DNA of 64,000 bases from Hyphomicrobiales bacterium. Lineage in GTDB: Bacteria; Pseudomonadota; Alphaproteobacteria; Rhizobiales; Rhizobiaceae. This document shows, piece by piece, positions 33,859 through 43,100 of this stretch. A model generated the notes under the pieces. That model searched no databases. It saw only the letters and a list, made by a program, of their open reading frames with translations, and was not told where the DNA came from. The translations under genes were made by a program, and so were the position numbers. The DNA lies in contig UCKM01000025.1 in the NCBI GenBank assembly GCA_900473175.1, positions 62,001 to 126,000 on the forward strand. Direction: 5' to 3'. Position 1 is the first letter of the stretch. Each line of letters begins with the position of its first letter.

Positions 33859-36793
33859 CGGGCCCTTCTTTGCACAGGCCTTGCGCGATCTGACGCCTCT
33901 GGACAAGAAGAACGCCGCGACCCTTCTGCGCGAACTCCTTGCCAACGCTGCCGCAAAGGAATGTGCCGGCTACGGCACGCTGAAGGAAAACAAGGCTGTT
34001 TCTGCCTTTATCGCCAGCGTTCTCGATCTTTCACCGTACCTGCGTAACGTCCTGTTGCGCCGTCCTGAAATCGTCGCTCCCCTGTTCCGCCTGCCACTGC
34101 AAAAGCGTCTCGAAGCGCTGATGCTGGAAATCGCCGGCACCACAGAAACCGACAATGTCACCGAAGCGGGCTTGATGACCGCGCTGCGGCAGCTCAAGCT
34201 TGAAGGCCATGTCGTGATTGCGCTGGGCGATCTGTCTGGCTGCTTCACCACAAACGACACAACGTTCTGGCTTTCGAGGCTTGCAGAAGAATGCGTCGGC
34301 GCTGCGATACGGTTCCTGTTGCGTGACGCACATGCGGCAGGCAAGCTCAAGCTTCCCGATCCGTCGCATCCTGAAAAGGAGAGCGGTTGGATCATTCTTG
34401 CGATGGGCAAGTTTGGCGCCTTCGAGCTGAATTATTCTTCCGACATCGACCTGATCGTTTTCATAGACGAGCACAGCCCGGCGATCATCGACCCTTATGA
34501 GTGCGTTGAGACATTCTCGCGTCTGACGCGCAGGCTTGTTCGTATTCTGCAGGACCGGACCGCCGACGGTTACGTCTTTCGCACCGATTTGCGTCTCCGC
34601 CCGGACCCGGGATCAACACCGCTGGCGATCCCGGTTGGCGCGGCCCTCAATTATTATGAAGGTCGTGGGCAGAACTGGGAACGTGCCGCCATGATCAAGG
34701 CCCGGCCGGTGGCAGGTGACATTGCCGCCGGTAAGCGCGTGGTCGCGGAACTCGCGCCCTATGTCTGGCGAAAATATCTCGATTATGCTGCCATTGCTGA
34801 CGTCCATTCAATCAAGCGGCAGATCCATGCGCACAAGGGCCATGGTGAAATTGCTGTGCGTGGTCACAATGTGAAGCTCGGCCGTGGCGGTATTCGCGAG
34901 ATCGAATTTTTTGTCCAGACCCAGCAACTGATTGCAGGCGGACGTTTTCCGCAACTGCGCGGATCGCGCACTGTCGATATGCTTGGTGCGTTGCACGGTC
35001 TTGGCTGGATCAGCCAGGAAGCGCGCGACACGCTTGTGCAGAAATACGGGTTCTTGCGCGATGTGGAGCACCGTATCCAGATGATCGCCGACGAGCAGAC
35101 CCATATGCTGCCCGAAGACGACGAAAACTTCCTCCGCGTCGCCCATATGATGGGCTATGAGGACGGCGAGGCCTTTGCCAATGATTTTCGCGAAGCCTTA
35201 AAGACGGTCGAAACCCATTACGCCGCTCTGTTCGAACAGGCGCAGGAACTGACGGGTGAGGCGGGAAATCTGGTTTTCACCGGCGACGTCGATGATCCGG
35301 ACACGCTCAAGACCCTCGCAGAATTCGGGTTCGAGCGGCCGAGCGATATTTGCCGCGTGATCCGCACCTGGCATTTTGGCCGCTATCGTGCAACGCAGTC
35401 GGCTGAATCGCGCGAGCGCCTGACCGAGTTGACACCCGTCCTGCTCAAGGCCTTCGGTGCGACGAGCCGGGCGGATGAAGCACTGATGCGCTTCGACGAG
35501 ATGATCAAGGGGCTGCCCGCCGGGATACAACTTTTCAGCCTCTTGCAGTCCAACCCGCGGCTGCTTGACCTCCTGGTGCTGATCATGGGCGCCGCCCCGC
35601 GCCTCGCGGGGATTATCACCCGCAAGCCGCACATTTTCGATGGCATGCTCGATCCCGCTATCTTCGCCGATGTGCCGACGCGCGCCTATCTCGCCGAGCG
35701 GCTGGACAGCTTTCTTGGACCATCGAAGGTCTATGAGGATATTCTCGATCGCCTGCGCATCTTCGCTGCCGAACATCGTTTCCTCATCGGCATCAGGCTA
35801 TTGACCGGCGCGATCGATGGAGCACGCGCCGGCAAGGCTTTTTCTGATCTCGCCGACCTTGTCATCGACCGCGCGCTGCAGGCCGTCATCGACGAGTTTG
35901 CCGGCAAGCACGGCAAGATCAGCGGCGGACGCATTGCCATTCTCGGCATGGGCAAACTTGGCAGCCGTGAACTGACCGCTGGCTCCGACATCGACCTCAT
36001 CCTGCTCTACGATCACGACGAACACGCCGAAGAATCGGACGGCGACAAGGGCTTGGCACCCTCGCAATATTATATGCGGCTCACGCAGCGGCTGATAGCG
36101 GCGCTATCGGCGCCCACGGCGGAAGGTGTGCTTTACGAAGTGGACTTCCGGTTGCGGCCTTCAGGCAACAAAGGCCCGGTGGCCACGCATATTGAAGCGT
36201 TCCGCAAGTACCAGCGCACCGAAGCCTGGACGTGGGAGCACTTGGCGCTTACTCGCGCCCGGCCGGTTGCCGGTGACACCGCCTTCTTTCCCGAGATCGA
36301 GCAGGACGTCACCGAAATCCTGGCCTTGCCGCGCGATACGGCAAAGATTGCCAAGGATGTCGCTGAAATGCGCGCGTTGATCGAGGCGGAAAAGCCCCCA
36401 AGCGACGCATGGGATCTGAAACTTGTGGCAGGCGGCATCATCGATCTCGAATTCATCGCGCAGTTCGCTGCGCTGACGGGCAAGGTCGATGGACCTGTTA
36501 CCGCTCAATCGACCGCTGAGGTATTGAAAAGGCTGAGGCCAGACTGGATCGATCCGGCGACGACTGACAATCTTGTCGAGGCGGCGCATCTCTATACGGG
36601 CGTCACCCAGATCATCCGCCTTTGCCTCGATGGAGATACCAAGAGGGAAGACTTTCCCCCCGGGCTCGGCGATTTGCTCTGTGACGCCTGTGACCTGCCC
36701 GATCTCGATCATGTCGAAGCGCAATTGCGCGAAACGGCCGAGGTGGTGCGCAAGACCTTTGATCGTCTGCTGCGCGAAGCGCGCAAGAAATAA
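33827..36793 (+). CDS. glnE: Bifunctional glutamine synthetase adenylyltransferase/adenylyl-removing enzyme
   Basis: A 988-residue enzyme that adds AMP to, and removes it from, glutamine synthetase in response to PII and glutamine. GGAGG lies 7 bases before the ATG at 33827 (MNRKIGATSADGPFF). The two nucleotidyltransferase halves are both present: the N-terminal (de-adenylylating) with NYSSDIDLIVFID near residue 205, and the C-terminal (adenylylating) with TAGSDIDLILLYD near residue 720, each followed by a helical GlnE/GlnD-type domain. Length is usual for alphaproteobacteria. Transcribed after the sensor kinase, convergent with pleC. Confidence 0.95.
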   Translation: MNRKIGATSADGPFFAQALRDLTPLDKKNAATLLRELLANAAAKECAGYGTLKENKAVSAFIASVLDLSPYLRNVLLRRPEIVAPLFRLPLQKRLEALMLEIAGTTETDNVTEAGLMTALRQLKLEGHVVIALGDLSGCFTTNDTTFWLSRLAEECVGAAIRFLLRDAHAAGKLKLPDPSHPEKESGWIILAMGKFGAFELNYSSDIDLIVFIDEHSPAIIDPYECVETFSRLTRRLVRILQDRTADGYVFRTDLRLRPDPGSTPLAIPVGAALNYYEGRGQNWERAAMIKARPVAGDIAAGKRVVAELAPYVWRKYLDYAAIADVHSIKRQIHAHKGHGEIAVRGHNVKLGRGGIREIEFFVQTQQLIAGGRFPQLRGSRTVDMLGALHGLGWISQEARDTLVQKYGFLRDVEHRIQMIADEQTHMLPEDDENFLRVAHMMGYEDGEAFANDFREALKTVETHYAALFEQAQELTGEAGNLVFTGDVDDPDTLKTLAEFGFERPSDICRVIRTWHFGRYRATQSAESRERLTELTPVLLKAFGATSRADEALMRFDEMIKGLPAGIQLFSLLQSNPRLLDLLVLIMGAAPRLAGIITRKPHIFDGMLDPAIFADVPTRAYLAERLDSFLGPSKVYEDILDRLRIFAAEHRFLIGIRLLTGAIDGARAGKAFSDLADLVIDRALQAVIDEFAGKHGKISGGRIAILGMGKLGSRELTAGSDIDLILLYDHDEHAEESDGDKGLAPSQYYMRLTQRLIAALSAPTAEGVLYEVDFRLRPSGNKGPVATHIEAFRKYQRTEAWTWEHLALTRARPVAGDTAFFPEIEQDVTEILALPRDTAKIAKDVAEMRALIEAEKPPSDAWDLKLVAGGIIDLEFIAQFAALTGKVDGPVTAQSTAEVLKRLRPDWIDPATTDNLVEAAHLYTGVTQIIRLCLDGDTKREDFPPGLGDLLCDACDLPDLDHVEAQLRETAEVVRKTFDRLLREARKK

Positions 36794-36803
36794 GCGTCAA
36801 ACC

Positions 36804-39131
36804 CTAAATCATCCCGGTCGACCGCGTTGGGATGCGCACCGAAACGATTGTGCCGACACCTTCGGTGGAGCGGATTTTCAGTGCTCCGCCATGCAGTTCC
36901 GTCAGCGAACGGGAGATCGCAAGGCCAAGCCCAGAACCCGCATGGGATTTTGTAAACTGGTTCTCCACCTGTTCGAATGGCTGGCCGATCTTTTTCAAGG
37001 CTGATTTTGGAATACCGCAGCCAGTGTCTTCGATGGTGCAGACCAGCGCGCCCGAAACCTTGCGGGCCCGCACTGAAATGCGCCCGCCCGTATCGGTAAA
37101 TTTCACCGCGTTGGATAGAAGGTTGAGCAATACCTGCTTGATGGCGCGGCGGTCGGCATCGAGCGTCACGCTATCGGCGATGCGTGTCTCGACCTTGATG
37201 TCCTTCTCCTGCGCCTGCAGGGAGACGACACGCACGGTCTCGTGGATCAGCGGGCAAAGATCGATTTCCTCGCGGTCCAGCGAGAAATGACCGGCCTCGA
37301 TCTTCGACATGTCGAGAATGTCATTGATGACGTTGAGGAGATAATTACCACTGGTGTGGATGTCGTGGACATATTCGACATAGCGGTCGGAACCAAGCGC
37401 GCCGAACGTCGCCGAATGCATGATCTCGGAAAAGCCGATAATCGCGTTCAGCGGGGTGCGCAACTCGTGCGACATATTGGCGAGGAACTCCGACTTGGCC
37501 CGGTTGGCCGCCTCGGCGCGCTCTTTCTCCACCACATATTTGCTGTTGAGCTCGGTAAGCTCCAGCGTCCGCTCGACTTCGGATTTGCGGGCAAGGCTAA
37601 GATCGTGAATGGTCGCCATCAGGCGGCGCTCGCTATCGACCAGCCGCTCTTCGTGCACCTTCAACTGGGTGATGTCGGTGCCGACCGAAACGAGACCGCC
37701 ATCCTGGGTGCGGCGCTCATTGACCTGCAGCCAGCGGCCATCGGCCAGTTGCCGCTCGAAGGTTAGCGCGCCATTGCGGCCGTTCTCATTGGCCATGCGC
37801 TTCTCGAACGCGACGGCGCGGATACGGGGTTCGAGTTCGTCGCGGCTGATGCCAGGCAGAAGGCACTCATTGGCGAGGCCGGAATATTCATTGAACTTGC
37901 TGTTCGACATGACGAGACGATTATCCGCGTCCCAAAGAACGAAGGTCTCGGAAATGCTTTCGATTGCCTCGCGGATGCGCTGGTCGGCCTGCGCCGTCGC
38001 CTGGGCAAAGCGATGCTGTTCGCTGACGTCGACCGCGACGCCGACGAGATGGAGATCGCCGGCATTGGCTCCAGCCACCTGCGCGCGCACGCGCATCCAG
38101 ACCCAATGCCCTTCGGCGTGCCGCATGCGGAAGACCCGGTCCATCTGACTGATATCGCCGGCGGCGACCTGCGCGGCCACGCCATAGAGTTTGTCGTCGT
38201 CGGGGTGGATGATCGAGGAAATATCGCCAAGCGAGAGGATCGCGTCATGCGCCTCGTACCCGAGCATCTCATACATTGAACGCGACCAGTAGACCCGGCC
38301 GCGCGCCATGTCCCAATCCCACAGGCCGCAGCGCCCGCGCGCCAGTGCGGTATCCACCCGGGCCTGCGTGTGCTGGTAGAGTTCGTCGGCGTCCTGCGCC
38401 CGTGCCGCCTGGCTGAAGTAGGCGTAGAGCACAATCAGCATGATTGTCGCTGTTCCCGCGAACATCGTCACGTTCACGGAGACCGTACGGCGCCAATCGG
38501 CAAATATATCCTCGACCGGCTGCATGACGAAGACCGCGTATGCAGCGTTGGCCGACCGGCTGAAGGCGGCGAAGGCGGGCGTTCCCTCGACCTTGACCGG
38601 CATGGTCCCCGCGCGCTCGCCGAAGAGAAACAGCGGTTGGCCCTCGGTGACGAAGGTTTCGAGATTGCGATCGCGCCAGTGGTCGCCGCCCTCGGACGAG
38701 GCGACGATGCGCGCTTCGGAATTGGCTACGGCGAACCACATGCCCGCCGGGATGAGATCGTTTGAGCGCACCTCGCTGATGATGTTCTGCAGATCGCCGG
38801 TGCCGAGCTTCTGACCGCCATTCATGCGGTTGTCGATGATGCTCGCCACATGGGTCGCGGCCATGGACAGCGTTGCGCGGGCAGTCCGCTCCGTATCGTC
38901 CCGCCAGGTGAGAAACGACATCGAGCGCACGATGGCGAGCACCACCAGGAAGGTAATGATGAGCGGCGGGATGGCGCGGCGCAGATAGGGCTCGGCGGCG
39001 AGGAGCTTGCCATAGGCGGGATCGGCGAGAAGCTTGACGTGGCCGGAGAGCCGGTTGCGCCCCCGCGCACTGGCCCGGTCGTTGGCGTAAACCTTCCCCG
39101 TCGGCGCGCGATACGCGTCCGCATTTGCCAT
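36804..39131 (-). CDS. pleC: PleC-like PAS sensor histidine kinase/phosphatase
   Basis: A 775-residue membrane kinase. A hydrophobic segment at about 52-70 and another at 222-240 enclose a periplasmic domain; two PAS domains follow (about 270-385 and 390-500). The DHp domain carries FLANMSHELRTPLNAII (phospho-His555), and the catalytic domain has NLLSNAVKF, EDTGCGIP and GSGLGLAISR. The DHp sequence matches the PleC/DivJ group that controls the single-domain regulator DivK in asymmetric division. In S. meliloti pleC lies beside glnE, which supports the name. Convergent with glnE, 10 bases apart. Confidence 0.7.
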   Translation of the reverse strand: MANADAYRAPTGKVYANDRASARGRNRLSGHVKLLADPAYGKLLAAEPYLRRAIPPLIITFLVVLAIVRSMSFLTWRDDTERTARATLSMAATHVASIIDNRMNGGQKLGTGDLQNIISEVRSNDLIPAGMWFAVANSEARIVASSEGGDHWRDRNLETFVTEGQPLFLFGERAGTMPVKVEGTPAFAAFSRSANAAYAVFVMQPVEDIFADWRRTVSVNVTMFAGTATIMLIVLYAYFSQAARAQDADELYQHTQARVDTALARGRCGLWDWDMARGRVYWSRSMYEMLGYEAHDAILSLGDISSIIHPDDDKLYGVAAQVAAGDISQMDRVFRMRHAEGHWVWMRVRAQVAGANAGDLHLVGVAVDVSEQHRFAQATAQADQRIREAIESISETFVLWDADNRLVMSNSKFNEYSGLANECLLPGISRDELEPRIRAVAFEKRMANENGRNGALTFERQLADGRWLQVNERRTQDGGLVSVGTDITQLKVHEERLVDSERRLMATIHDLSLARKSEVERTLELTELNSKYVVEKERAEAANRAKSEFLANMSHELRTPLNAIIGFSEIMHSATFGALGSDRYVEYVHDIHTSGNYLLNVINDILDMSKIEAGHFSLDREEIDLCPLIHETVRVVSLQAQEKDIKVETRIADSVTLDADRRAIKQVLLNLLSNAVKFTDTGGRISVRARKVSGALVCTIEDTGCGIPKSALKKIGQPFEQVENQFTKSHAGSGLGLAISRSLTELHGGALKIRSTEGVGTIVSVRIPTRSTGMI

Positions 39132-39157
39132 TGAATGGCCCCCTCAATTGTCTTTGT

Positions 39158-39254
39158 AATCAGTGATTTGCTTCGGCACGCCGCACATCCGAAGCAGCTG
39201 TAGTGAATCAAAAGTGATTCTGCGTGTCTAGTCCCTTTGTTAAATATTTATCAA
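39158..39254 (-). promoter_or_regulatory. pleC upstream region with inverted AATCA/TGATT sites, two GANTC sites and a CtrA-like box
   Basis: AATCA-G-TGATT lies at 39158-39168, and GAATCA-AAAG-TGATTC at 39205-39220. The second contains two CcrM-type GANTC sites (39205-39209 and 39216-39220). TTAA-N7-TCAA at 39240-39254 is one base off the CtrA consensus. All are within 125 bases upstream of the pleC start. Regulation by methylation or CtrA is inference from motifs. Confidence 0.35.
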
Positions 39255-39354
39255 TCATTGTGGCGGGACTTGAGAGTAGGAAAATTGGCGGATCATGTGG
39301 CCGAGGTGCCGGGCGAAAATCGGGTCTCTCGAACGGGCGAGAGTGGGCAAAATG

Positions 39355-39381
39355 GAGGCGGCGCCTGATGTCCGCCGCCTC
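39355..39381 (-). terminator. Terminator hairpin after the repeat lipoprotein gene
   Basis: GAGGCGGCG at 39355-39363 pairs with CGCCGCCTC at 39373-39381 (9 bp, 9-base loop). On the minus strand it is followed by CCATTTTGCC, a short T-run. It lies 12 bases beyond the stop codon of the lipoprotein gene. Confidence 0.6.
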
Positions 39382-39392
39382 GCATTTCGATG

Positions 39393-42300
39393 TTACTTGT
39401 AAGTACCGTCCACAATAGCCAGGACCGTATACAGGGAAGGACCGAATGTCTGACTGTTGGCCGTGAACCTCATGGCCGATGCCACGACAGGTGTATCCAA
39501 AACAATGAATTTGGAAGCGCCAATTGCCGGAATGGATGGTTTTCCGGGCAACGAAGGCGTTTCGGTTCCGCTGGCGATCTGTGTCCATTTCCCTCCAATG
39601 TTTGCCTCGATCGTATAGCTGGTTGTGCGACCGGCAAAGCCACCCTCGGCCATCTGTATGCCCTTGATTTTGACGGGTTTGGCATAGGTCTGCGTCAAGG
39701 TCGCGCTCTTGGTGAGATCATCAGTGGCCCACCTTGACGTCGGATCGCTGTCCGCTGCCATGCTAGGGGCGTATATACGAGCATTGGCGAATATATTCGA
39801 TGCTGTTGCCGTGCCGAAGGCATAGACGTTGTCATGGGTGTCGGCGACGAGCTTCAGCGTCAAAGGCTCCCTGGCCGTACGCGATACCGCTGAAAAGTCG
39901 AGTGTGGTCATGCCTGTGGTAACATTCTTCGTGATCTTGACCTCCGGGGGCAGGGTCGCGCCACCGGTGACGAGTGGAGTGGCGCTGGTGACATCGACAA
40001 AAGCAGTAGGCAGGTCGATCGTCTTCTGGTTTTGGTCGCGGATGAAAAGATAGACATAGTGGTTGCCATCCGCGCCGGTGCCTTGCGTGGAATCAAATCC
40101 TGGAATGCCCGCCTTGGTGCCATAGATGGCCTCGGCGTTATCTTTAACCCACTTACCGACCGCACCGAATTCAATTCCGACATCGTCCGGCAGTGTACCA
40201 TCACCACGCGGGCCGATATTCAGTACGAAATTCTTGCCATTGGAAATGGTGGTCAAAAGCAGCTGAAAGATCCATTCCCGCTTCTGGATGCCTTGGGTAT
40301 CCGTATAGCCCCATCTGTTTCCTCCACAACAATCGGCAAGATCGGGAAGCATACTGGTAGCGACGATTTCCCCGGGCGTATTGACGACATCTGGGGCCAA
40401 TACGGGAAGTTCATGGATGGTGAAATCGTCGGGATCTTTCATTTCAGGGTCGCCAGTGCCGTTCTCGGTACCGATCAGGACCTTGGGCTGGGCCTTGCGA
40501 ATCGTGCTGTACAGAGTTCCAAACTCCCAATCCGACTGCTTTTTTGCCCAACCGCCGGCAAACCAGATCTGGGCCATATCCCCGTAATTAGTAAACAGTT
40601 CCGTCATCTGCTTGTTCAGGAAGGCGCGATATTTAACCCAGTCTCCTTTACGCTCGGAGTAAAGCGTGAATCCGCTACCTGGATAGTCCAGATTAAGTTG
40701 GTTAATCAGTGAATACAACAGGACAAACCTGACCCCCTGCTTTTTACATTCGTCGGCAAAAAGCTTCAGAACATCCTGATGCGGACCGAACGTGTTGGAA
40801 TTGTATCCTTTGGAAAATTCGTCGGCCTTCGTATCCCATAGCGAGTAACCGTCCATGTTCTGCACCGAAAGGACGATATAGCCCATGCCGGTATCTTTGG
40901 CGAGCTTGACCATGGACGCTACGTTCGTTGCGTTGGGGAGAAACTGGGATGCAAAGGAATTATATAAGTCGAGACCGGCTTGCGTGCCGACATTGTAGGG
41001 TGGGTTGTTGATGGCCCATTCACTCTTCCCGGTGGCACTGAAAATACCCCAGGTGATCATCATGCCAAACCTGCTTTTGTCATAGCTGGTTACGCTCGGC
41101 GCGCGGATTGCTTTCCCCGCTTGCGCCGCTGACGCTTGCGCTTGTGCCAGGAGGGTTGGTGTCGATTTGGCCAATGTTTGTGCCGCTGTTGCCGCCGTCT
41201 TTGCCGCATCGGCGGCTGCTTTGGCCGCTTCAGCCGATGGCGCATTGGCCGCGTTGTCCGCTGCCATCTTTGCAGCAGCAGCGGCCGCCTTTGCATTTGC
41301 CGCATTGTCCGTTGCCGTTTTCAAGGCTTCGTTCGCTGCCGCTAGTGCGTCTTGTGCCGCCTTTGCCGTTGCCTGCAGTACCGGGTCCGTTGGTGCATTT
41401 ACCAAGTCGGTCGCTGCTGCCTTTGCCGCTGCGGCGGTTACCTCAACTGCGGCTGCGGTTTTTGCCTTTGTATCCATCACGGTCTGAGCTGCCGCATTGG
41501 CGGCATCGACCGCCGCGTTTGCCGCCGCGACCTCCGCCGCTTTTGCCGCACCCATTGCAGCATCGACAGCTGCTTGCGCCTCCTGGGCTGATGGCGCAAT
41601 TGCTGCATTGTTCGCTGCTGTTTGTATTGCCGCCAATGCTGTCGCCGCTCTTGCCGCATCGGCCGTCGCTATCGCCAAGGCCTCGTCAGCTGCTACTTTC
41701 GCTGCTTTTGCTGTTTGGTCCGCATCAATGAATGCCGGGTCCGTTGTTGCTTTCGCCAGATTGCCCGCTGCTGTATCCGCAGCTGTTTGTGCATTCGCCG
41801 CATTCTGCTTTGCTATATTCAATGCGTCCTTCGCGGCCTGATCTGTCGCTTTTGCCAAGCCAAGTGCTGCATCCACCGCCGCGACAGCAGCTTTCTTCAG
41901 GACTGCTTCAGGCACGCCGGCAGGGCTGGTGCCGGGATTAGCGTCTGGCGCTGCGGCTGGATCAAAGCTCCACTTGGTCTCAGCGGTGCCGGCAAGGCTG
42001 GTGCCGGGATTGGCGTCTGGCGCTGCGGCGGGATCAAAGCTCCATTTCTTTTCGGCTGCGCCGGCAAGGCTGGCGCCCGGATTGGCGTCTGGCGCTGCGG
42101 CAGGATCGAAGCTCCATTTCTTTTCGGCTGCGCCGGCAAGGCTGGCGCCCGGATTGGCGTCTGGCGCTGCGGCTGAATCAAAGCTCCATTTCTTTTCAGC
42201 TGTGCCGGCAAGGTTCACGCCCGGATTTTTGCCTGGCGCTGCGGCTGGATCAAAGCTCCAATTCTTTTCGGCTGTGCCGGCAAGGCTGGTGCCGGGGTTA

Positions 42301-42719
42301 GCGTCTGGCGCTGCGGCCGGATCAAAGCTCCATTTCTTTTCAGCGGTGCCGGCAAGGTTCATGCCCGGATTTTTGCCTGGCGCTGGTGCAGGATCGAAGC
42401 TCCACTTCTTGTCGACGGTGCCGGTAAGGCTGGTGCCCGGATTGGCGTCTGGCGCTGCGGCGGGATCAAAGCTCCACTTCGTCTCAGCGATGCCGGCAAG
42501 GCTGGTGCCGGGATTAGCGTTTGGCGCTGCGGCGGGATCGAAGCTCCATTTAGGATCACCAATGACAGTGGTGCCTGCAGGTGCATCTTTGCTAGCCGTT
42601 GAAACCGGAGCGAATGTGCCCGAATTTGAGACGTTGGAGGCCGGGGTATTTGAGCCGTCGCAGCCAGAAACAAAGATAGCGGTTGTCGTTGCCAGAATGG
42701 CAAGAAGGGAAGGTCTCAC
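39393..42719 (-). CDS. Repeat-rich lipoprotein with GH29-like (pseudo-fucosidase) and discoidin-like domains
   Basis: A 1108-residue protein. A lipoprotein signal ends in VSGC (Cys20) with Asp at +2. Nine tandem 24-residue repeats (KWSFDPAAAPDANPG core, residues 57-272) are followed by an alanine-rich helical stalk (about 273-545), an alpha-L-fucosidase-like GH29 barrel (about 548-880: RFGMMITWG, GYIVLSVQNMDGYSLWDTK, AQIWFAGGW) and a C-terminal F5/8 type C-like domain (about 965-1108: SRWATDDLTKSATLTQTY). The usual GH29 residues are changed: His of HWG is Thr556, HH of KHHDGF is Asn621/Met622, and the nucleophile Asp is Ala721. It looks like a surface or periplasmic sugar-binding pseudoenzyme; this is inference. 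Not in an operon. Confidence 0.8.
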   Translation of the reverse strand: MRPSLLAILATTTAIFVSGCDGSNTPASNVSNSGTFAPVSTASKDAPAGTTVIGDPKWSFDPAAAPNANPGTSLAGIAETKWSFDPAAAPDANPGTSLTGTVDKKWSFDPAPAPGKNPGMNLAGTAEKKWSFDPAAAPDANPGTSLAGTAEKNWSFDPAAAPGKNPGVNLAGTAEKKWSFDSAAAPDANPGASLAGAAEKKWSFDPAAAPDANPGASLAGAAEKKWSFDPAAAPDANPGTSLAGTAETKWSFDPAAAPDANPGTSPAGVPEAVLKKAAVAAVDAALGLAKATDQAAKDALNIAKQNAANAQTAADTAAGNLAKATTDPAFIDADQTAKAAKVAADEALAIATADAARAATALAAIQTAANNAAIAPSAQEAQAAVDAAMGAAKAAEVAAANAAVDAANAAAQTVMDTKAKTAAAVEVTAAAAKAAATDLVNAPTDPVLQATAKAAQDALAAANEALKTATDNAANAKAAAAAAKMAADNAANAPSAEAAKAAADAAKTAATAAQTLAKSTPTLLAQAQASAAQAGKAIRAPSVTSYDKSRFGMMITWGIFSATGKSEWAINNPPYNVGTQAGLDLYNSFASQFLPNATNVASMVKLAKDTGMGYIVLSVQNMDGYSLWDTKADEFSKGYNSNTFGPHQDVLKLFADECKKQGVRFVLLYSLINQLNLDYPGSGFTLYSERKGDWVKYRAFLNKQMTELFTNYGDMAQIWFAGGWAKKQSDWEFGTLYSTIRKAQPKVLIGTENGTGDPEMKDPDDFTIHELPVLAPDVVNTPGEIVATSMLPDLADCCGGNRWGYTDTQGIQKREWIFQLLLTTISNGKNFVLNIGPRGDGTLPDDVGIEFGAVGKWVKDNAEAIYGTKAGIPGFDSTQGTGADGNHYVYLFIRDQNQKTIDLPTAFVDVTSATPLVTGGATLPPEVKITKNVTTGMTTLDFSAVSRTAREPLTLKLVADTHDNVYAFGTATASNIFANARIYAPSMAADSDPTSRWATDDLTKSATLTQTYAKPVKIKGIQMAEGGFAGRTTSYTIEANIGGKWTQIASGTETPSLPGKPSIPAIGASKFIVLDTPVVASAMRFTANSQTFGPSLYTVLAIVDGTYK
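41904..42551 (-). repeat. Nine tandem 72-bp coding repeats
   Basis: Nine near-identical units of 72 bases encode the 24-residue repeats of the lipoprotein. Units differ mainly at the DAN/GKN and TSLAG/MNLAG positions. Two sub-types, DANPGTS and GKNP(M/V)N, alternate in the first five units. The array keeps frame because the unit length is a multiple of three, so expansion or contraction would change protein length without breaking it. Confidence 0.9.
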
Positions 42720-43100
42720 GATCTATTCTCCAAAATTGATTTTTTTTAATTACTTGCATGCACTACGTCGGCCACGTGCATTTGAGCCGCAGCCATCGTC
42801 GAGAAATTGTTCAGAACCGTCCTGTTGAATGGCGCTTACAATTTTCAACGCCGCACCGGTTTTGGGGTGCGATGGTATGAGCCACAAAAATGGCTGGCAT
42901 CAAAAAAACGCCGTTGCAAAAGAGGGATGCTCGCAACGGTAGCAATAAAAAATACGATCGATGCTGTAAACGATAAGGATACGGTATGCAAGAGGGGGGT
43001 GTGAGCCCGCCGGCTCAGCGCCTGTCACACGCCGGTACATCCTGAGGTTGCATATTCGGGCCGGTTTTTAGAGCCGGCAATACGAGACGACAGCTCAGTA
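42720..43100. other. Intergenic region between pepN and the repeat lipoprotein gene
   Basis: No gene is supported in these 381 bases. The left part must carry the lipoprotein promoter on the minus strand. A short stem GCCGG/CCGGC at 43060-43078 lies just after the pepN stop but has no T-run on that strand. Confidence 0.5.

Noticed and set aside
41108-41731. Long plus-strand ORFs opposite the lipoprotein stalk and repeats (also 41929-42828)
   Set aside because: They are by-products of the repetitive alanine codons on the other strand; composition (only L, P, R, S or A, G) is not protein-like and no ribosome-binding site is present.
41904-42551. Regular 72-bp repeats considered as a CRISPR array
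   Set aside because: Units are contiguous with no unique spacers and keep a reading frame; they are coding repeats.
43060-43078. Terminator of pepN
   Set aside because: A 5-bp stem with no T-run on the relevant strand.
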